Assembly: GCA_034440115.1 (NCBI GenBank)
Contig: JAWXBM010000117.1
Location: 29,037-93,036 of the forward strand
Source: JAWXBM01 sp034440115
GTDB lineage: Bacteria; Pseudomonadota; Gammaproteobacteria; Xanthomonadales; SZUA-36
Reading direction: 5' to 3'
DNA length: 64,000 nucleotides
Below are positions 1-8,689 of this stretch, in pieces (within the stretch, counting starts at the first letter, position 1; every line of letters begins with the position of its first letter). The notes beneath the pieces were generated by a model. It was not told where the DNA came from, searched no databases, and saw only the letters and a list, made by a program, of their open reading frames with translations. The translations under genes and the position numbers were made by a program.

Positions 1-187
1 AGGTGACACTTTGCGCCTTGATGGTAATACCACGCTCGCGCTCCAGGTCCATGGAATCCAGCACTTGCGCCTCCATCTCCCGGTCAGTAAGCCCGCCGCA
101 AAGCTGAATGAAACGATCAGCCAAAGTGGATTTGCCATGGTCAACATGGGCAATGATGGAGAAGTTGCGAATGTATTGCTGATTCAT
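1..187 (-). CDS. lepA: Translation elongation factor 4 (LepA), N-terminal part, cut by the window edge
   Basis: Only the first 62 codons are inside the window. The product is a ribosome-associated GTPase that remodels stalled or mis-translocated ribosomes (family knowledge). The translation starts MNQQYIRNFSIIAHVDHGK; the AHVDHGKST stretch is the G1/P-loop typical of LepA, and the following DSMDLERERGITIKAQSV matches the switch I region. The ATG at 187 fits the normal LepA N terminus. It lies downstream of degQ on the same strand, the mucD-lepA order known from Pseudomonas, but a strong terminator separates the two, so lepA is probably transcribed independently or only by read-through. Confidence 0.95.
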   Translation of the reverse strand, partial: MNQQYIRNFSIIAHVDHGKSTLADRFIQLCGGLTDREMEAQVLDSMDLERERGITIKAQSVT

Positions 188-203
188 GCTGGCTTCATAC
201 AGG

Positions 204-237
204 AAAAGGCCACCCTGGCCGACAGGCCGGGGTGGCC
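204..237 (-). terminator. Rho-independent terminator after degQ
   Basis: On the minus strand two 13-nt arms (225-237 and 208-220) pair with one mismatch around the 4-nt loop TGTC and are followed by TTTT (204-207). The stem is very GC-rich. It sits between the degQ stop and the lepA start and should end the rpoE-degQ transcript. Confidence 0.85.
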
Positions 238-278
238 AGATGGTCTGACCTTGCGTTGTTTGCAGCGCGGATTATAGC

Positions 279-1706
279 CTACTCATCGCCATCCGGTGTA
301 AAGGCAATAAAGGTGGTGGCTCCACCGCGCATCACCCGCAATGCCACAGCCTTTTTGACCGGTAGTTTCCCGACCACCGATTCAAACTCATCCACGTTCG
401 CAACGGCCTGATTATTGATGGCCAGAAGCAGGTCGCCGGGACGCAATCCGGCCCGAAAAGCGGCGTCACCAAGCACCCGGGTAATCAACACGCCTCCCAC
501 CGGATTGCCCAGTTCAGCGCGCTTCTCGGCTGATATGGATTCGACTTCCAGGCCCAGCGCATTGCTGGCCTTTTCGTCAGCTTCTGCAGGTGTGGGTTGA
601 CCACTGCCGCTACTTTCCAGCGCATCCAGCGTTGCCTCAAAGGTCTTTTTCTTGCCATCGCGGCTGACCAGGACTTTAACTTTGGTGCCGGGTGGATTCG
701 CCCCCACCAGAGGGGGCAGATCGCCCCAGGTTTCGATGGCCTGGCCATTCAACTCAAGAATGACGTCACCGGGTTTGATGCCGGCGCGATCAGCGGAGCC
801 AGCCAAAGAGACATCGCTGACCAGAGCACCGGCTGAGCGATCCAGGTTCAGCGCCTCAGCCAGTTCGCGGGTCACTACGCCAACCACAACGCCCAGTAAA
901 CCGCGCGATACTTTGCCGTGCTCGCGCAACTGGCGTACCGTTTCGATTGCGGTTTCAACCGGAATGGCGAAAGACAAGCCAATATAGCCGCCACTACCGC
1001 CACTCAGTATCCATGAATTGATGCCCACAACTTCACCGTTCATGTTGAGCAACGGACCGCCGGAATTGCCCGGGTTGATGGCCACATCCGTCTGAATAAA
1101 AGGTACATATTGCTGCGCGCCCGTGCTGCGGCCCTTGGCACTGACGATACCGGCTGTCACCGTTTGTTCGAAATTGAATGGCGAACCAATCGCTACCACC
1201 CAGGCACCTTGCTTGAGCTCGTTGGTATGGCCCAATTTCACAGTGGGTAAATTGCTGGCTTCAATCTTGAGCAGGGCAATATCGCTCTGCTGATCGGTGC
1301 CTATCAGCTCGGCTTCAAATTCGCGCCGGTCTGCCAGACGCACAATGATCTGATCCGCGCCATCGACCACGTGATGGTTGGTGATGATGTAACCGTCTTT
1401 TTCAAAGATGAAACCCGAACCCAGGCCACGACGATCGGGCTCAGCGCCATTGGGGTTTCCCTGCGGCCCAAAAAAACGACGGAAGAATTCCGGCACTTCC
1501 TGCTCATCATAAGGCGCTTGGGTACTGTCGCCGTCACCCGGTTGTACGCGGTTGCCAAACTGGGTTACCTGGATATTGACTACCGCTGGCCCGGTTTTTT
1601 CGACCAGCTCGGTAAAGTCGGGCAAGCCACTTACGTCCGCCATGGAGCCGACTGAAAACAGGCTAAAAACCAGCACACTGATCAGTTGCACAATTCTGCG
1701 AGTCAT
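279..1706 (-). CDS. degQ: Periplasmic serine endoprotease DegQ/MucD (HtrA family)
   Basis: 475 residues: a signal peptide (about 1-23, ending SVGSMA), a trypsin-like protease domain and two PDZ domains, the usual DegP/DegQ/MucD architecture. The catalytic triad is visible as H112 (TNHHVV), D142 (QQSDIALL) and S215 (GNSGGPLL). It degrades or refolds damaged envelope proteins. It is the last gene of the rpoE-rseABC operon, where MucD sits in Pseudomonas, and there is a terminator beyond it. The start is supported by an AGAGGA ribosome binding site. A 13-bp direct repeat lies just upstream. DegP, DegQ and MucD cannot be told apart with certainty from sequence alone; the position favours MucD. 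Confidence 0.93.
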   Translation of the reverse strand: MTRRIVQLISVLVFSLFSVGSMADVSGLPDFTELVEKTGPAVVNIQVTQFGNRVQPGDGDSTQAPYDEQEVPEFFRRFFGPQGNPNGAEPDRRGLGSGFIFEKDGYIITNHHVVDGADQIIVRLADRREFEAELIGTDQQSDIALLKIEASNLPTVKLGHTNELKQGAWVVAIGSPFNFEQTVTAGIVSAKGRSTGAQQYVPFIQTDVAINPGNSGGPLLNMNGEVVGINSWILSGGSGGYIGLSFAIPVETAIETVRQLREHGKVSRGLLGVVVGVVTRELAEALNLDRSAGALVSDVSLAGSADRAGIKPGDVILELNGQAIETWGDLPPLVGANPPGTKVKVLVSRDGKKKTFEATLDALESSGSGQPTPAEADEKASNALGLEVESISAEKRAELGNPVGGVLITRVLGDAAFRAGLRPGDLLLAINNQAVANVDEFESVVGKLPVKKAVALRVMRGGATTFIAFTPDGDE

Positions 1707-1717
1707 AACAAATCCTC

Positions 1718-1743
1718 TTGAATGTATTGCTTGAATGTATTAA
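1718..1743. repeat. Two tandem 13-bp units upstream of degQ
   Basis: TTGAATGTATTGC (1718-1730) is followed directly by TTGAATGTATTAA (1731-1743), 11 of 13 identical. It lies in the rseC-degQ gap, next to the degQ ribosome binding site. Confidence 0.8.
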
Positions 1744-1764
1744 TTATGGATATCTGGCATGGCC

Positions 1765-2265
1765 CTAACCGAAGCCAGTCTGGCAGTATTGCCCAGCTTG
1801 TGAATCCGGGCCGCGCAACAATTGCACCTGCTCTTCACCCACTTGCAGCCTTTTGCTCTTCCAATTGATAAGTAAGGCCAAAGCAGCCAAAAACAAAGCC
1901 CCCATCAAGGCCAGCAGATCATGACTCAAGCCGTTCAGGGACATTTGATTGCCCGAGTAGTGCCCAAGGGCCGCACCACACAATGCTGCCAGCAGAGGTA
2001 CCAGATACAGCCTGGCCAGCAGTTTCAGGAAAAATGCTTCGGAAATTCCTACGATAACGGCCTGACCAGGCTCGAGCTGAAGATGCCCATCCTGTAAATT
2101 ATGGTCGAGCAGCAGTGTCTGTTCTTTGCGGCTGACCAGTTTGCCGAAGATTCCTCCACCGCAGCCCTGGCCTGCATCGCAAGCGGGGCAACCCGAGGTG
2201 GCACCCAACGCGACTTTGACCAGCTGCGCTTGCAACTCCAAAACCCGGCCTTGTTGTTCAATCAT
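1765..2265 (-). CDS. rseC: RseC/MucC family inner-membrane regulator
   Basis: 166 residues. The N-terminal cysteine cluster C-x2-C-x5-C (GCPACDAGQGCGGG) and two transmembrane segments in the middle (LYLVPLLAALCGAALG and DLLALMGALFLAALALLI) are the hallmarks of RseC. The family modulates sigma-E signalling and, in E. coli, forms part of the SoxR-reducing system. The chosen start, MIEQQGRV, aligns with the N terminus of known MucC/RseC; an in-frame ATG five codons upstream (2280) is possible, and neither has a clear ribosome binding site. It lies between rseB and degQ on the same strand. Confidence 0.88.
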   Translation of the reverse strand: MIEQQGRVLELQAQLVKVALGATSGCPACDAGQGCGGGIFGKLVSRKEQTLLLDHNLQDGHLQLEPGQAVIVGISEAFFLKLLARLYLVPLLAALCGAALGHYSGNQMSLNGLSHDLLALMGALFLAALALLINWKSKRLQVGEEQVQLLRGPDSQAGQYCQTGFG

Positions 2266-2349
2266 GGCCGCACCATGCACCAGAGGTTTCTGAGACTGAT
2301 TGAAGACCCGCGGATTTGTTCTGCAATAATCCCAATCAAACCACCCGTT

Positions 2350-3318
2350 TCAAGGCTGATTCTGACTGACCGACTCGGCGATCTTCTCTACGGTCAACGC
2401 CGGCACATCGCCCACTACGGTAACCAGCACATCATTGGTTTTACGGCTGAAAATATGGCTGGTACCCAATTCACGTAATCCCAGGCCAGCACCTGCTTCA
2501 ACATTCAGAGGTTCCACATAAAGGGAGACAGAAGCTATTCCATCACTGTAAACCTGATGCTGAAAAATAATACCCAGTGTATTCTGGCTGGGTGCCCGGT
2601 TGGCGGTCATACGAAAACCGGGTGGCAGCCAATAAGCCTTCCAGTTGGAGCGTTCAGAGACGGGTTTGGCGGCTCCAACTGGCAACCCGGAAGCAATCTG
2701 GCGCGTTTCCGAATGGCCACGTTTGAGCTCGCTCATGTCAACTTCTGAACCCATTTTAAGCTCGGTAAACTCCAGCTTGGCCAGGATCTCTCCGTTCTGG
2801 TCGTTGAGCTGCCATTGCAACAACAAGCCCGAATCTGATTCCAGCCACAGGCTGTAGCCGTAACGATAATTGTCGATGGCCACGATATCCAGTCTCTGAC
2901 CTATGCGTTCAGCAATGCGCTTTTGATCGCCTAACTTCAGTTGGTAGTAACCAGAATGGGCTGACAGGCCGCGTATGGATTGATCCAGAAACATCGGCCA
3001 GTTCACGATCGGATCCGCCATCACGGCCTCATCTTCGCCTGAAATCCACCTCATACCGGATTGATCACGGACCACTTCACTGCGCGGCCCGGAGACCGAA
3101 GACAAACGCTCCCTGGATCCGTTTTCATCAATCACATGAGTGATCCGCATGGTTTCCATGCGCCCACCTGCAATATAAATAAAGGTGCCCTGGTAACTCA
3201 TCTGGTTCATGGCAGCGCCCATGCGCTCCAGCCAATGTTGCGGATCATCACCGGCGATTGTCTGCAGGGAGAGCCCCAACAGCAGCACAGCGCTAGCGCA
3301 AAAAGCCAGGAGTTTCAT
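2350..3318 (-). CDS. rseB: Periplasmic sigma-E regulator RseB/MucB
   Basis: 322 residues with a signal peptide (MKLLAFCASAVLLLGLSL, cleavage near IAG-DD), then the lipoprotein-carrier-like fold of RseB (HWLERMGAAMNQMSYQGTFIY) and its smaller C-terminal domain. In the periplasm RseB binds RseA and protects it from proteolysis until lipopolysaccharide or unfolded porin signals release it (family knowledge). Its ATG overlaps the rseA stop by one base (TAATG), so the two are probably translationally coupled. The length is normal for the family. Confidence 0.93.
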   Translation of the reverse strand: MKLLAFCASAVLLLGLSLQTIAGDDPQHWLERMGAAMNQMSYQGTFIYIAGGRMETMRITHVIDENGSRERLSSVSGPRSEVVRDQSGMRWISGEDEAVMADPIVNWPMFLDQSIRGLSAHSGYYQLKLGDQKRIAERIGQRLDIVAIDNYRYGYSLWLESDSGLLLQWQLNDQNGEILAKLEFTELKMGSEVDMSELKRGHSETRQIASGLPVGAAKPVSERSNWKAYWLPPGFRMTANRAPSQNTLGIIFQHQVYSDGIASVSLYVEPLNVEAGAGLGLRELGTSHIFSRKTNDVLVTVVGDVPALTVEKIAESVSQNQP

Positions 3319-3962
3319 TACTGAGCCGATTCAGCTTCCTGGATGGTTGCCACTACCTCGGGGTTATCTGCCTGCAAGGCGTTATCACTGGTTACCAAAA
3401 TGGGTACCAACGCCACAAAGCCCTGGCCGGCACCATCGCCGGTTACCTGGTAATGACGCAGCAGGTATGCCTTGGCTTTTTCCTGCTCGGATGCACGCTG
3501 ACCCGCCAGGTTGACCGGCTGACTGTCCGGCATGAGGTTGCCCATATTCGGGCTGACAAATGGCACAGCCTGAGCAGCCAATGGCGTCGCTTGCGGCCCG
3601 CTATCCGGTCCGGCTTGTTGACCACTCCCCACCGACAGAATGGCGAGCAGGGCTACGGAGGCGGCGATGGCGGCACCTGCCATGGGTTTGATCCAGCCCA
3701 ACGGCGATTTGTTGTCAGCTTCCTGCAAGTCTTCCTGGTCTATGGCCTGGCGTACACGGGAGCAAAAGTCGTCGTGCACCAGATGCGCATCCTGCTGATG
3801 CAGGCAATCGCGAATCATGTGATAGCGATTCCAGGTTGACCTTAAATCATCATCATTGGCCAAACGGCGCACCAAAAAACTACCGGCGGATTTATCCACC
3901 TCACCATCCATAAAAGATGAAAGATTTTCTCTTGAGTCATTTGTCATATCAGTTGGATTCAT
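3318..3962 (-). CDS. rseA: Anti-sigma-E factor RseA/MucA
   Basis: 214 residues from the chosen start. The N-terminal cytoplasmic anti-sigma domain is recognisable (ENLSSFMDGEV, then DDLRSTWNRYHMIRDCL). A single transmembrane helix follows (MAGAAIAASVALLAILSV) and then a periplasmic tail that RseB would bind. It sequesters RpoE at the inner membrane. The start MNPTD at 3962 has an AGGA ribosome binding site nine bases upstream; the in-frame ATG at 4001 would overlap rpoE and lacks one. The gene follows rpoE by 35 bases. Confidence 0.92.
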   Translation of the reverse strand: MNPTDMTNDSRENLSSFMDGEVDKSAGSFLVRRLANDDDLRSTWNRYHMIRDCLHQQDAHLVHDDFCSRVRQAIDQEDLQEADNKSPLGWIKPMAGAAIAASVALLAILSVGSGQQAGPDSGPQATPLAAQAVPFVSPNMGNLMPDSQPVNLAGQRASEQEKAKAYLLRHYQVTGDGAGQGFVALVPILVTSDNALQADNPEVVATIQEAESAQ

Positions 3963-3997
3963 GTTTGCTGTGTCCTGCCCTTTTGGACGGTTCTGTA

Positions 3998-4579
3998 TCA
4001 ATGGCTTTCAATCAATGGCCTCAATTGGCTGTCTATGGCCTCACGCGCTCTGAATATTCTCGATCTGACGGTACCGATGGGACATTCCATGGTGGTAGCT
4101 ATCTCCTCATAACTCATGCCTTCCATTTCACGCAACATGATGGCGGTGCGCAAATCTTCCGGTAACTCAGCAATTGAGTCGTATACCGTGCGTCTGATTT
4201 CTTCCTTTAACAACTCGTTTTCCGGAGTGCCTTTCTCTTTCAGGCGACTGTCAAAATCATATTGCTCAGCATCTGCTGCATCGATGTCTGATAAAGGCGG
4301 CCTGCGTTTCTGCGCCACCAGCCAGTTTTTTGCTGTGTTGATGGAGATTCGATACAGCCAGGTATAGAACGCACTGTCGCCACGAAAATTCTTTATGGCA
4401 CGATAAGCCTTGATGAACGACTCCTGTGCCACATCCTGCGCTTCGTGGGGATCTGACACATAACGTCGCACCAGGTTCACAATGCGATGTTGATATTTAC
4501 TGATGAGCAGGTCAAAGGCATGTTTGTCACCTTTCTGTACCCGCTCAACCAACAACTGGTCTACTTGTGCTTCGCTCAT
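3998..4579 (-). CDS. rpoE: RNA polymerase sigma-E factor RpoE/AlgU
   Basis: 193 residues from MSEAQVDQLLVERV, the same length and N terminus as AlgU/RpoE. Region 2 (KYQHRIVNLVRRYVSDPHEA through TWLYRISINTAKNWL) and region 4 (LPEDLRTAIMLREMEG, then EEIATTMECPIGTVRSRI) are complete, so this is an ECF sigma factor directing the envelope-stress regulon. A GGAG ribosome binding site lies nine bases before the ATG at 4579. The reading frame stays open back to 4828, but that upstream part is not like any RpoE. It is the first gene of the stress operon, and a candidate self-recognised promoter lies about 220 bases upstream. Confidence 0.96.
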   Translation of the reverse strand: MSEAQVDQLLVERVQKGDKHAFDLLISKYQHRIVNLVRRYVSDPHEAQDVAQESFIKAYRAIKNFRGDSAFYTWLYRISINTAKNWLVAQKRRPPLSDIDAADAEQYDFDSRLKEKGTPENELLKEEIRRTVYDSIAELPEDLRTAIMLREMEGMSYEEIATTMECPIGTVRSRIFRAREAIDSQLRPLIESH

Positions 4580-4794
4580 GCGTGCACGCTCCACTTCTTC
4601 CTCTGGCACCGCGACCGCTATAACTGACACCAGCTTGTTAGCCTGAGGTATCAGTGCGGCAATGCCAGAACCTGGTTCATTATTGTGAGTTTTTATCGCT
4701 GCCTTCATGGCTGCTTGACTCCCTCGGTTGAGCATATCATGCACTGGGTTGTGGGCTGTTACTTCCATCAGGACCAGAGGCCTGTTCCGCAGGG

Positions 4795-4822
4795 TATGAC
4801 CGGCCTCTGTCGTATGAGTTCC
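4795..4822 (-). promoter_or_regulatory. Candidate sigma-E promoter for rpoE
   Basis: On the minus strand GGAACTC (4816-4822), a 15-base spacer and GTCATA (4795-4800) match the sigma-E consensus GGAACTT-N15-GTCNNA in all but one position. This fits rpoE autoregulation. It leaves a leader of roughly 200 bases. The rest of the 4580-4947 gap between rpoE and the aldehyde dehydrogenase shows no other convincing element. Confidence 0.7.
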
Positions 4823-4947
4823 CTGCAACAGTTTAATGGCGAAAAGTTGGAAAGTACTAAAGGTGCATGCCTGGCGGGGCGGTGCGATAATGCCCAGCTA
4901 AGTGCATCTAAACTGCCATCTTTCGATGATTTCGGAGCGTTATCAGC

Positions 4948-6465
4948 ATGAATCCTCTCAATACCCTGGGTATCAGGGCCAACAATCCCGGTGCCTGTTT
5001 TGGCTTTGACCAATGGTCAGGCGCTACCGACCAGGGTGAAATTCACTCCATCAATCCGGCCAGTGGCGAATTAATTGCCAGCGTTTACGGCGCATCTGAA
5101 GCGGATTACGAAAAGATCATCAGCCGTGCAGAGGAAGTGTTCAAGGAGTGGCGCATGCTGCCGGCACCCCGCCGCGGTGAAGCCGTGCGACTGTGCACCG
5201 ACGCTTTTCGTAAGCACAAAGACGCACTGGGCAGCCTGGTCAGCCTGGAGATGGGCAAGATCAAACCCGAGGGTGATGGCGAAGTTCAGGAAATGATCGA
5301 CATTGGCGACTTTGCCATTGGCCAATCGCGCATGCTTTACGGCAATACCATGCATTCGGAACGCCCGCTGCATCGCATGTACGAACAATGGCATCCCTAT
5401 GGCGTGGTCGGCATTATCTCTGCCTTCAATTTTCCGGTTGCGGTGTGGGCCTGGAATGCGTTCATCGCTGCCATCTGCGGCAATGTGTCGGTGTGGAAGC
5501 CGTCACCGAAAGGTGCGCTGTGCTGCCTGGCCGTGCAGAACATCTGCAACGAAGCATTACAGGAAGGAGGCTTTCCGCCCATTTTCCTGAGCTTTATGGA
5601 ACCGGGCCATGCATTGGCCGAGCGTTTTGTCGATGACCCGCGGGTACAACTGGTGTCCTTTACCGGTTCAACAGCAGTCGGTCGCCAGGTGGGTGCACGG
5701 GTAGCGGCCCGCATGGGGCGCAGCCTGCTGGAACTGGGTGGCAACAACGCCATCATTGTTGATCAAACCGCCGACCTGAAGCTGGCCATACCCGGCATCG
5801 TATTCGGCGCAGTCGGCACCGCTGGACAACGCTGCACCACCACCCGACGCCTGTTTGTCCATGAATCACTGCTGAAATCGGTAATAGAAACCCTGACTTC
5901 GGCCTACCAGCAGGTGCGTATCGGCGATCCCCTGGATAACAAAACCCTGATGGGCCCGTTGACCGATGAAGCCAGCGTGAAGCGCTTTGAGCAGGCCGTG
6001 GCTGCTGCTCAGCAACAAGGCGGCAAAGTGCTAACTGGCGGTAAGCGCATCGATCGCCCGGGGTTCTTTGTAGAACCCACCATCATTCAGGCCGAAAATG
6101 ACTATGCTGTGGTTCAGAGTGAAACCTTTGCACCCATCCTCTACCTGATTCCCTTCACCGACCTGAATCAGGCCATCGCCATGCAGAATGACGTACCGCA
6201 AGGCCTGTCATCCTCCATCTTCACCACCGATATGCGCAATGCCGAGCTGTTTTTGTCGGCTTCAGGCTCGGACTGCGGCATCGCCAACGTCAACATTGGC
6301 ACTTCCGGTGCTGAAATTGGTGGAGCTTTTGGCGGTGAAAAGGAAACTGGCGGCGGGCGTGAGTCCGGCTCAGACAGTTGGAAAGCCTATATGCGCCGTC
6401 AAACCAACACCATCAACTGGGGCAAGACTTTACCATTGGCTCAGGGCATCAAGTTCGATCTCTGA
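4948..6465 (+). CDS. amaB: ALDH7-type semialdehyde dehydrogenase (aminoadipate semialdehyde / piperideine-6-carboxylate dehydrogenase)
   Basis: 505 residues, full-length NAD-dependent aldehyde dehydrogenase. E262 (LLELGGNNAIIV) and C296 (GTAGQRCTTTRR) are the catalytic residues. The ELGGNN and GQRCTTTRRL signatures are those of the ALDH7/antiquitin group, whose bacterial members (AmaB, Pcd) oxidise 2-aminoadipate 6-semialdehyde in lysine breakdown. A GGAG ribosome binding site precedes the ATG. It is divergent from rpoE and 26 bases ahead of pyrD. Exact substrate is inferred from the subfamily; related ALDHs act on other semialdehydes. GcdH, another lysine-pathway enzyme, is encoded nearby. 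Confidence 0.85.
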   Translation: MNPLNTLGIRANNPGACFGFDQWSGATDQGEIHSINPASGELIASVYGASEADYEKIISRAEEVFKEWRMLPAPRRGEAVRLCTDAFRKHKDALGSLVSLEMGKIKPEGDGEVQEMIDIGDFAIGQSRMLYGNTMHSERPLHRMYEQWHPYGVVGIISAFNFPVAVWAWNAFIAAICGNVSVWKPSPKGALCCLAVQNICNEALQEGGFPPIFLSFMEPGHALAERFVDDPRVQLVSFTGSTAVGRQVGARVAARMGRSLLELGGNNAIIVDQTADLKLAIPGIVFGAVGTAGQRCTTTRRLFVHESLLKSVIETLTSAYQQVRIGDPLDNKTLMGPLTDEASVKRFEQAVAAAQQQGGKVLTGGKRIDRPGFFVEPTIIQAENDYAVVQSETFAPILYLIPFTDLNQAIAMQNDVPQGLSSSIFTTDMRNAELFLSASGSDCGIANVNIGTSGAEIGGAFGGEKETGGGRESGSDSWKAYMRRQTNTINWGKTLPLAQGIKFDL

Positions 6466-6491
6466 TTGGAGATCAACCTGGAGCGGTAACG

Positions 6492-7517
6492 ATGTTTTAT
6501 GAGTTGGCCAAGAAAGCGCTGTTTGCCAGTGACCCGGAAACCGCTCATTACCTGAGCATGGAAAGCCTGCGGCGAGCGCATCAGCTCGGTGCAACCCGTT
6601 TGTTATGCACCCACCGGGACATCCCGCTGAAGTGCATGGGCTTGAACTTCGGTAACCCGGTGGGCATAGCCCCTGGCCTCGATAAGAACGCTGATTACTT
6701 CGAGGCACTGGGAGCGTTGGGTTTTGGTTTTATTGAAGTGGGTACCATTACCCCCAAGCCCCAGGCTGGCAATCCCAAACCACGGGTGTTCCGCCTGCCG
6801 CAAGCACAAGCCCTGATCAATCGGCTGGGTTTCAATAATAAAGGCGTGGATCACCTGGTTGCGCAAGTTCGCAAACGCAAATACGACGGCGTACTGGGCA
6901 TCAATATCGGCAAGAATGCCACCACGCCGATTGCGCAAGCTGCAGATGATTATTTGCATTGCTTACAGCAGGTCTACCCTTATGCAGACTATGTCACCGT
7001 AAATATCTCTTCGCCGAATACGCAGAACTTGCGTGAGCTGCAGGCCGAGGACAGCCTCAATCAACTGTTATCGCAACTGGCCGTTGAGCGCAACAAGCTG
7101 CAAAAGACTCATGGCCGCCGTGTGCCGATGGCCGTCAAGATTGCACCCGACCTGGATCATGCCGGACTGGAAGCAGTAGCGCGCGCCATCAGCCTGCACG
7201 ACATTGAAGCAGTCATCGCGAGCAACACCACCACCAGTCGACCCTGGGTTGAAGGACTGCCGCATGCAGCAGAGGCCGGCGGTCTTTCCGGCGCACCACT
7301 GAAAGCGCTGGCGGATCAAACACTGGTCGAACTGCGCGAGCTATTGCCGAATTCCGTGGACCTGATTGGCGTGGGTGGCATCTGCTCAGGCCAGGATGCA
7401 GTCGACAAGCTGGACATGGGCGCCAGCCTGGTCCAGTTTTACACCGGCATGATCTATCGTGGCCCGGCCCTGCTGGCCGAATGTCTGCAAGCCATAGCCG
7501 AGCGAAAAGTCGCCTGA
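6492..7517 (+). CDS. pyrD: Dihydroorotate dehydrogenase (quinone), class 2
   Basis: 341 residues from MFYELAKKALFASDPE. The membrane-associated class 2 form has this N-terminal helical extension, followed by the FMN-binding barrel (GLNFGNPVGIAPGLDKNADYF, NKGVDHLV, VNISSPNTQNLRELQ, VKIAPDL, IGVGGICSGQDA). It oxidises dihydroorotate to orotate in pyrimidine synthesis and passes electrons to ubiquinone. The ATG at 6492 has a GGAG site upstream; the longer open frame from 6378 overlaps the preceding gene and is rejected. It probably shares a transcript with the upstream dehydrogenase. Confidence 0.95.
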   Translation: MFYELAKKALFASDPETAHYLSMESLRRAHQLGATRLLCTHRDIPLKCMGLNFGNPVGIAPGLDKNADYFEALGALGFGFIEVGTITPKPQAGNPKPRVFRLPQAQALINRLGFNNKGVDHLVAQVRKRKYDGVLGINIGKNATTPIAQAADDYLHCLQQVYPYADYVTVNISSPNTQNLRELQAEDSLNQLLSQLAVERNKLQKTHGRRVPMAVKIAPDLDHAGLEAVARAISLHDIEAVIASNTTTSRPWVEGLPHAAEAGGLSGAPLKALADQTLVELRELLPNSVDLIGVGGICSGQDAVDKLDMGASLVQFYTGMIYRGPALLAECLQAIAERKVA

Positions 7518-7578
7518 TGTGGTCAAGCATTACTGTTACTAATCAAGCAGGCCTCTTGCGCCTGGCGATACTGTTGCG

Positions 7579-8595
7579 ATGAAGATTCAACAACAGGCCG
7601 ACCTCTCGTTATTGAATACCTTTGGTGTTGGCGGCACTGCCCGCCAATTATTCGAAGTGGAAAACCAACAGGACATGCTGGCGCTCCCTGCTCTAAAATC
7701 GCAACAGGACCTGGTTCTGGGCGGTGGCAGCAACATCCTGTTGGTAAACGATGTTCCAGGCAAAGTTGTGCTCAATCGCATACTCGGAATCGACCTGATC
7801 GACGCGAACGGAGACAGCGTTTTGATTGAAGTGGGCGCCGGGGAAAATTGGCACTCGCTGGTTTGTTATGCACTGCAACAAGGCTGGTATGGACTGGAAA
7901 ACCTGGCGCTGATCCCTGGTCTGGCCGGTGGCGCGCCGATTCAGAATATCGGCGCTTATGGAGTTGAGTTGGCTGAGGTGCTCGAATCAGTCACGGCCTG
8001 GGACTGGCTTCAATCCGGTTGGGTGGTGTTTCAAAACGAACAATGCGAACTCGGTTACCGTGACAGTATTTTCAAGCGTGAGCCACGTGATCGCTATTTC
8101 ATCACCTCGATGCGAATGCGCCTCAAGCGCGATTTTGAACCCCGGCTGCACTATGCCGGATTGCGTGAAGCCCTGGCTGGCAAATCACCCAACGCACAGA
8201 ATGTATTCGACACCGTAGTCGCATTGCGCCAGCAGAAATTGCCTGACCCAACTGTGGTGGGCAATGCCGGCAGCTTTTTCAAAAATCCGGTGCTTTCTGA
8301 GCACGAAGCAGAAGCCTTGCTGGACCGCCACCCCGCGCTACCTCATTGGGTGCTGACGAATGGGCAAATAAAGCTCTCTGCTGCAGCCATGATCCAGGCG
8401 GCTGGGATGAAAGGCCAGCAACAAGGCGCAGCGGCTGTCTCCAGCCAACATGCTTTGGTGTTGATCAACCAGGGTGGTGCCAGTGGTGCGGACTTGTGGC
8501 AATTGGCCCAGCAGGTGCAAACGCGCGTATACCAGAAATTCGGCCTGCGTCTGGATCCCGAGCCGAGAATCTATCTCAATCCGCGCAAGCATTAG
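7579..8595 (+). CDS. murB: UDP-N-acetylenolpyruvoylglucosamine reductase
   Basis: 338 residues, E. coli-type (type I) MurB. FAD-binding and catalytic signatures are present: NTFGVGGTA near the N terminus, LGGGSNILL, PGLAGGAPIQNIGAYG, the CELGYRDSIFK tyrosine-loop region, and GNAGSFFKNP with the proton-donating serine. It reduces the enolpyruvyl group to make UDP-MurNAc, in the cytoplasmic stage of peptidoglycan synthesis. It follows pyrD by 61 bases on the same strand. Confidence 0.95.
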   Translation: MKIQQQADLSLLNTFGVGGTARQLFEVENQQDMLALPALKSQQDLVLGGGSNILLVNDVPGKVVLNRILGIDLIDANGDSVLIEVGAGENWHSLVCYALQQGWYGLENLALIPGLAGGAPIQNIGAYGVELAEVLESVTAWDWLQSGWVVFQNEQCELGYRDSIFKREPRDRYFITSMRMRLKRDFEPRLHYAGLREALAGKSPNAQNVFDTVVALRQQKLPDPTVVGNAGSFFKNPVLSEHEAEALLDRHPALPHWVLTNGQIKLSAAAMIQAAGMKGQQQGAAAVSSQHALVLINQGGASGADLWQLAQQVQTRVYQKFGLRLDPEPRIYLNPRKH

Positions 8596-8601
8596 TGCAG
8601 C

Positions 8602-8630
8602 TTGCAGGCACGGTATTGAAGCATTATGGT
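8602..8630 (+). promoter_or_regulatory. Possible sigma-70 promoter before the M28 peptidase gene
   Basis: TTGCAG (8602-8607), a 17-base spacer and TATGGT (8625-8630) make a plausible -35/-10 pair about 60 bases before the ATG at 8690. The match is moderate, with no further support. Confidence 0.35.
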
Positions 8631-8689
8631 TCCGGCAGCCGACAAGGCTGTTCAGCCAATAATCCCGATTTTCCATTACAGGAGTCAGT

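Noticed and set aside
4580..4828. N-terminal extension of rpoE to the ATG at 4828
   Set aside because: Known RpoE/AlgU start at MSEAQVD with the expected ribosome binding site; the extra 83 residues have no match and cover the putative leader.
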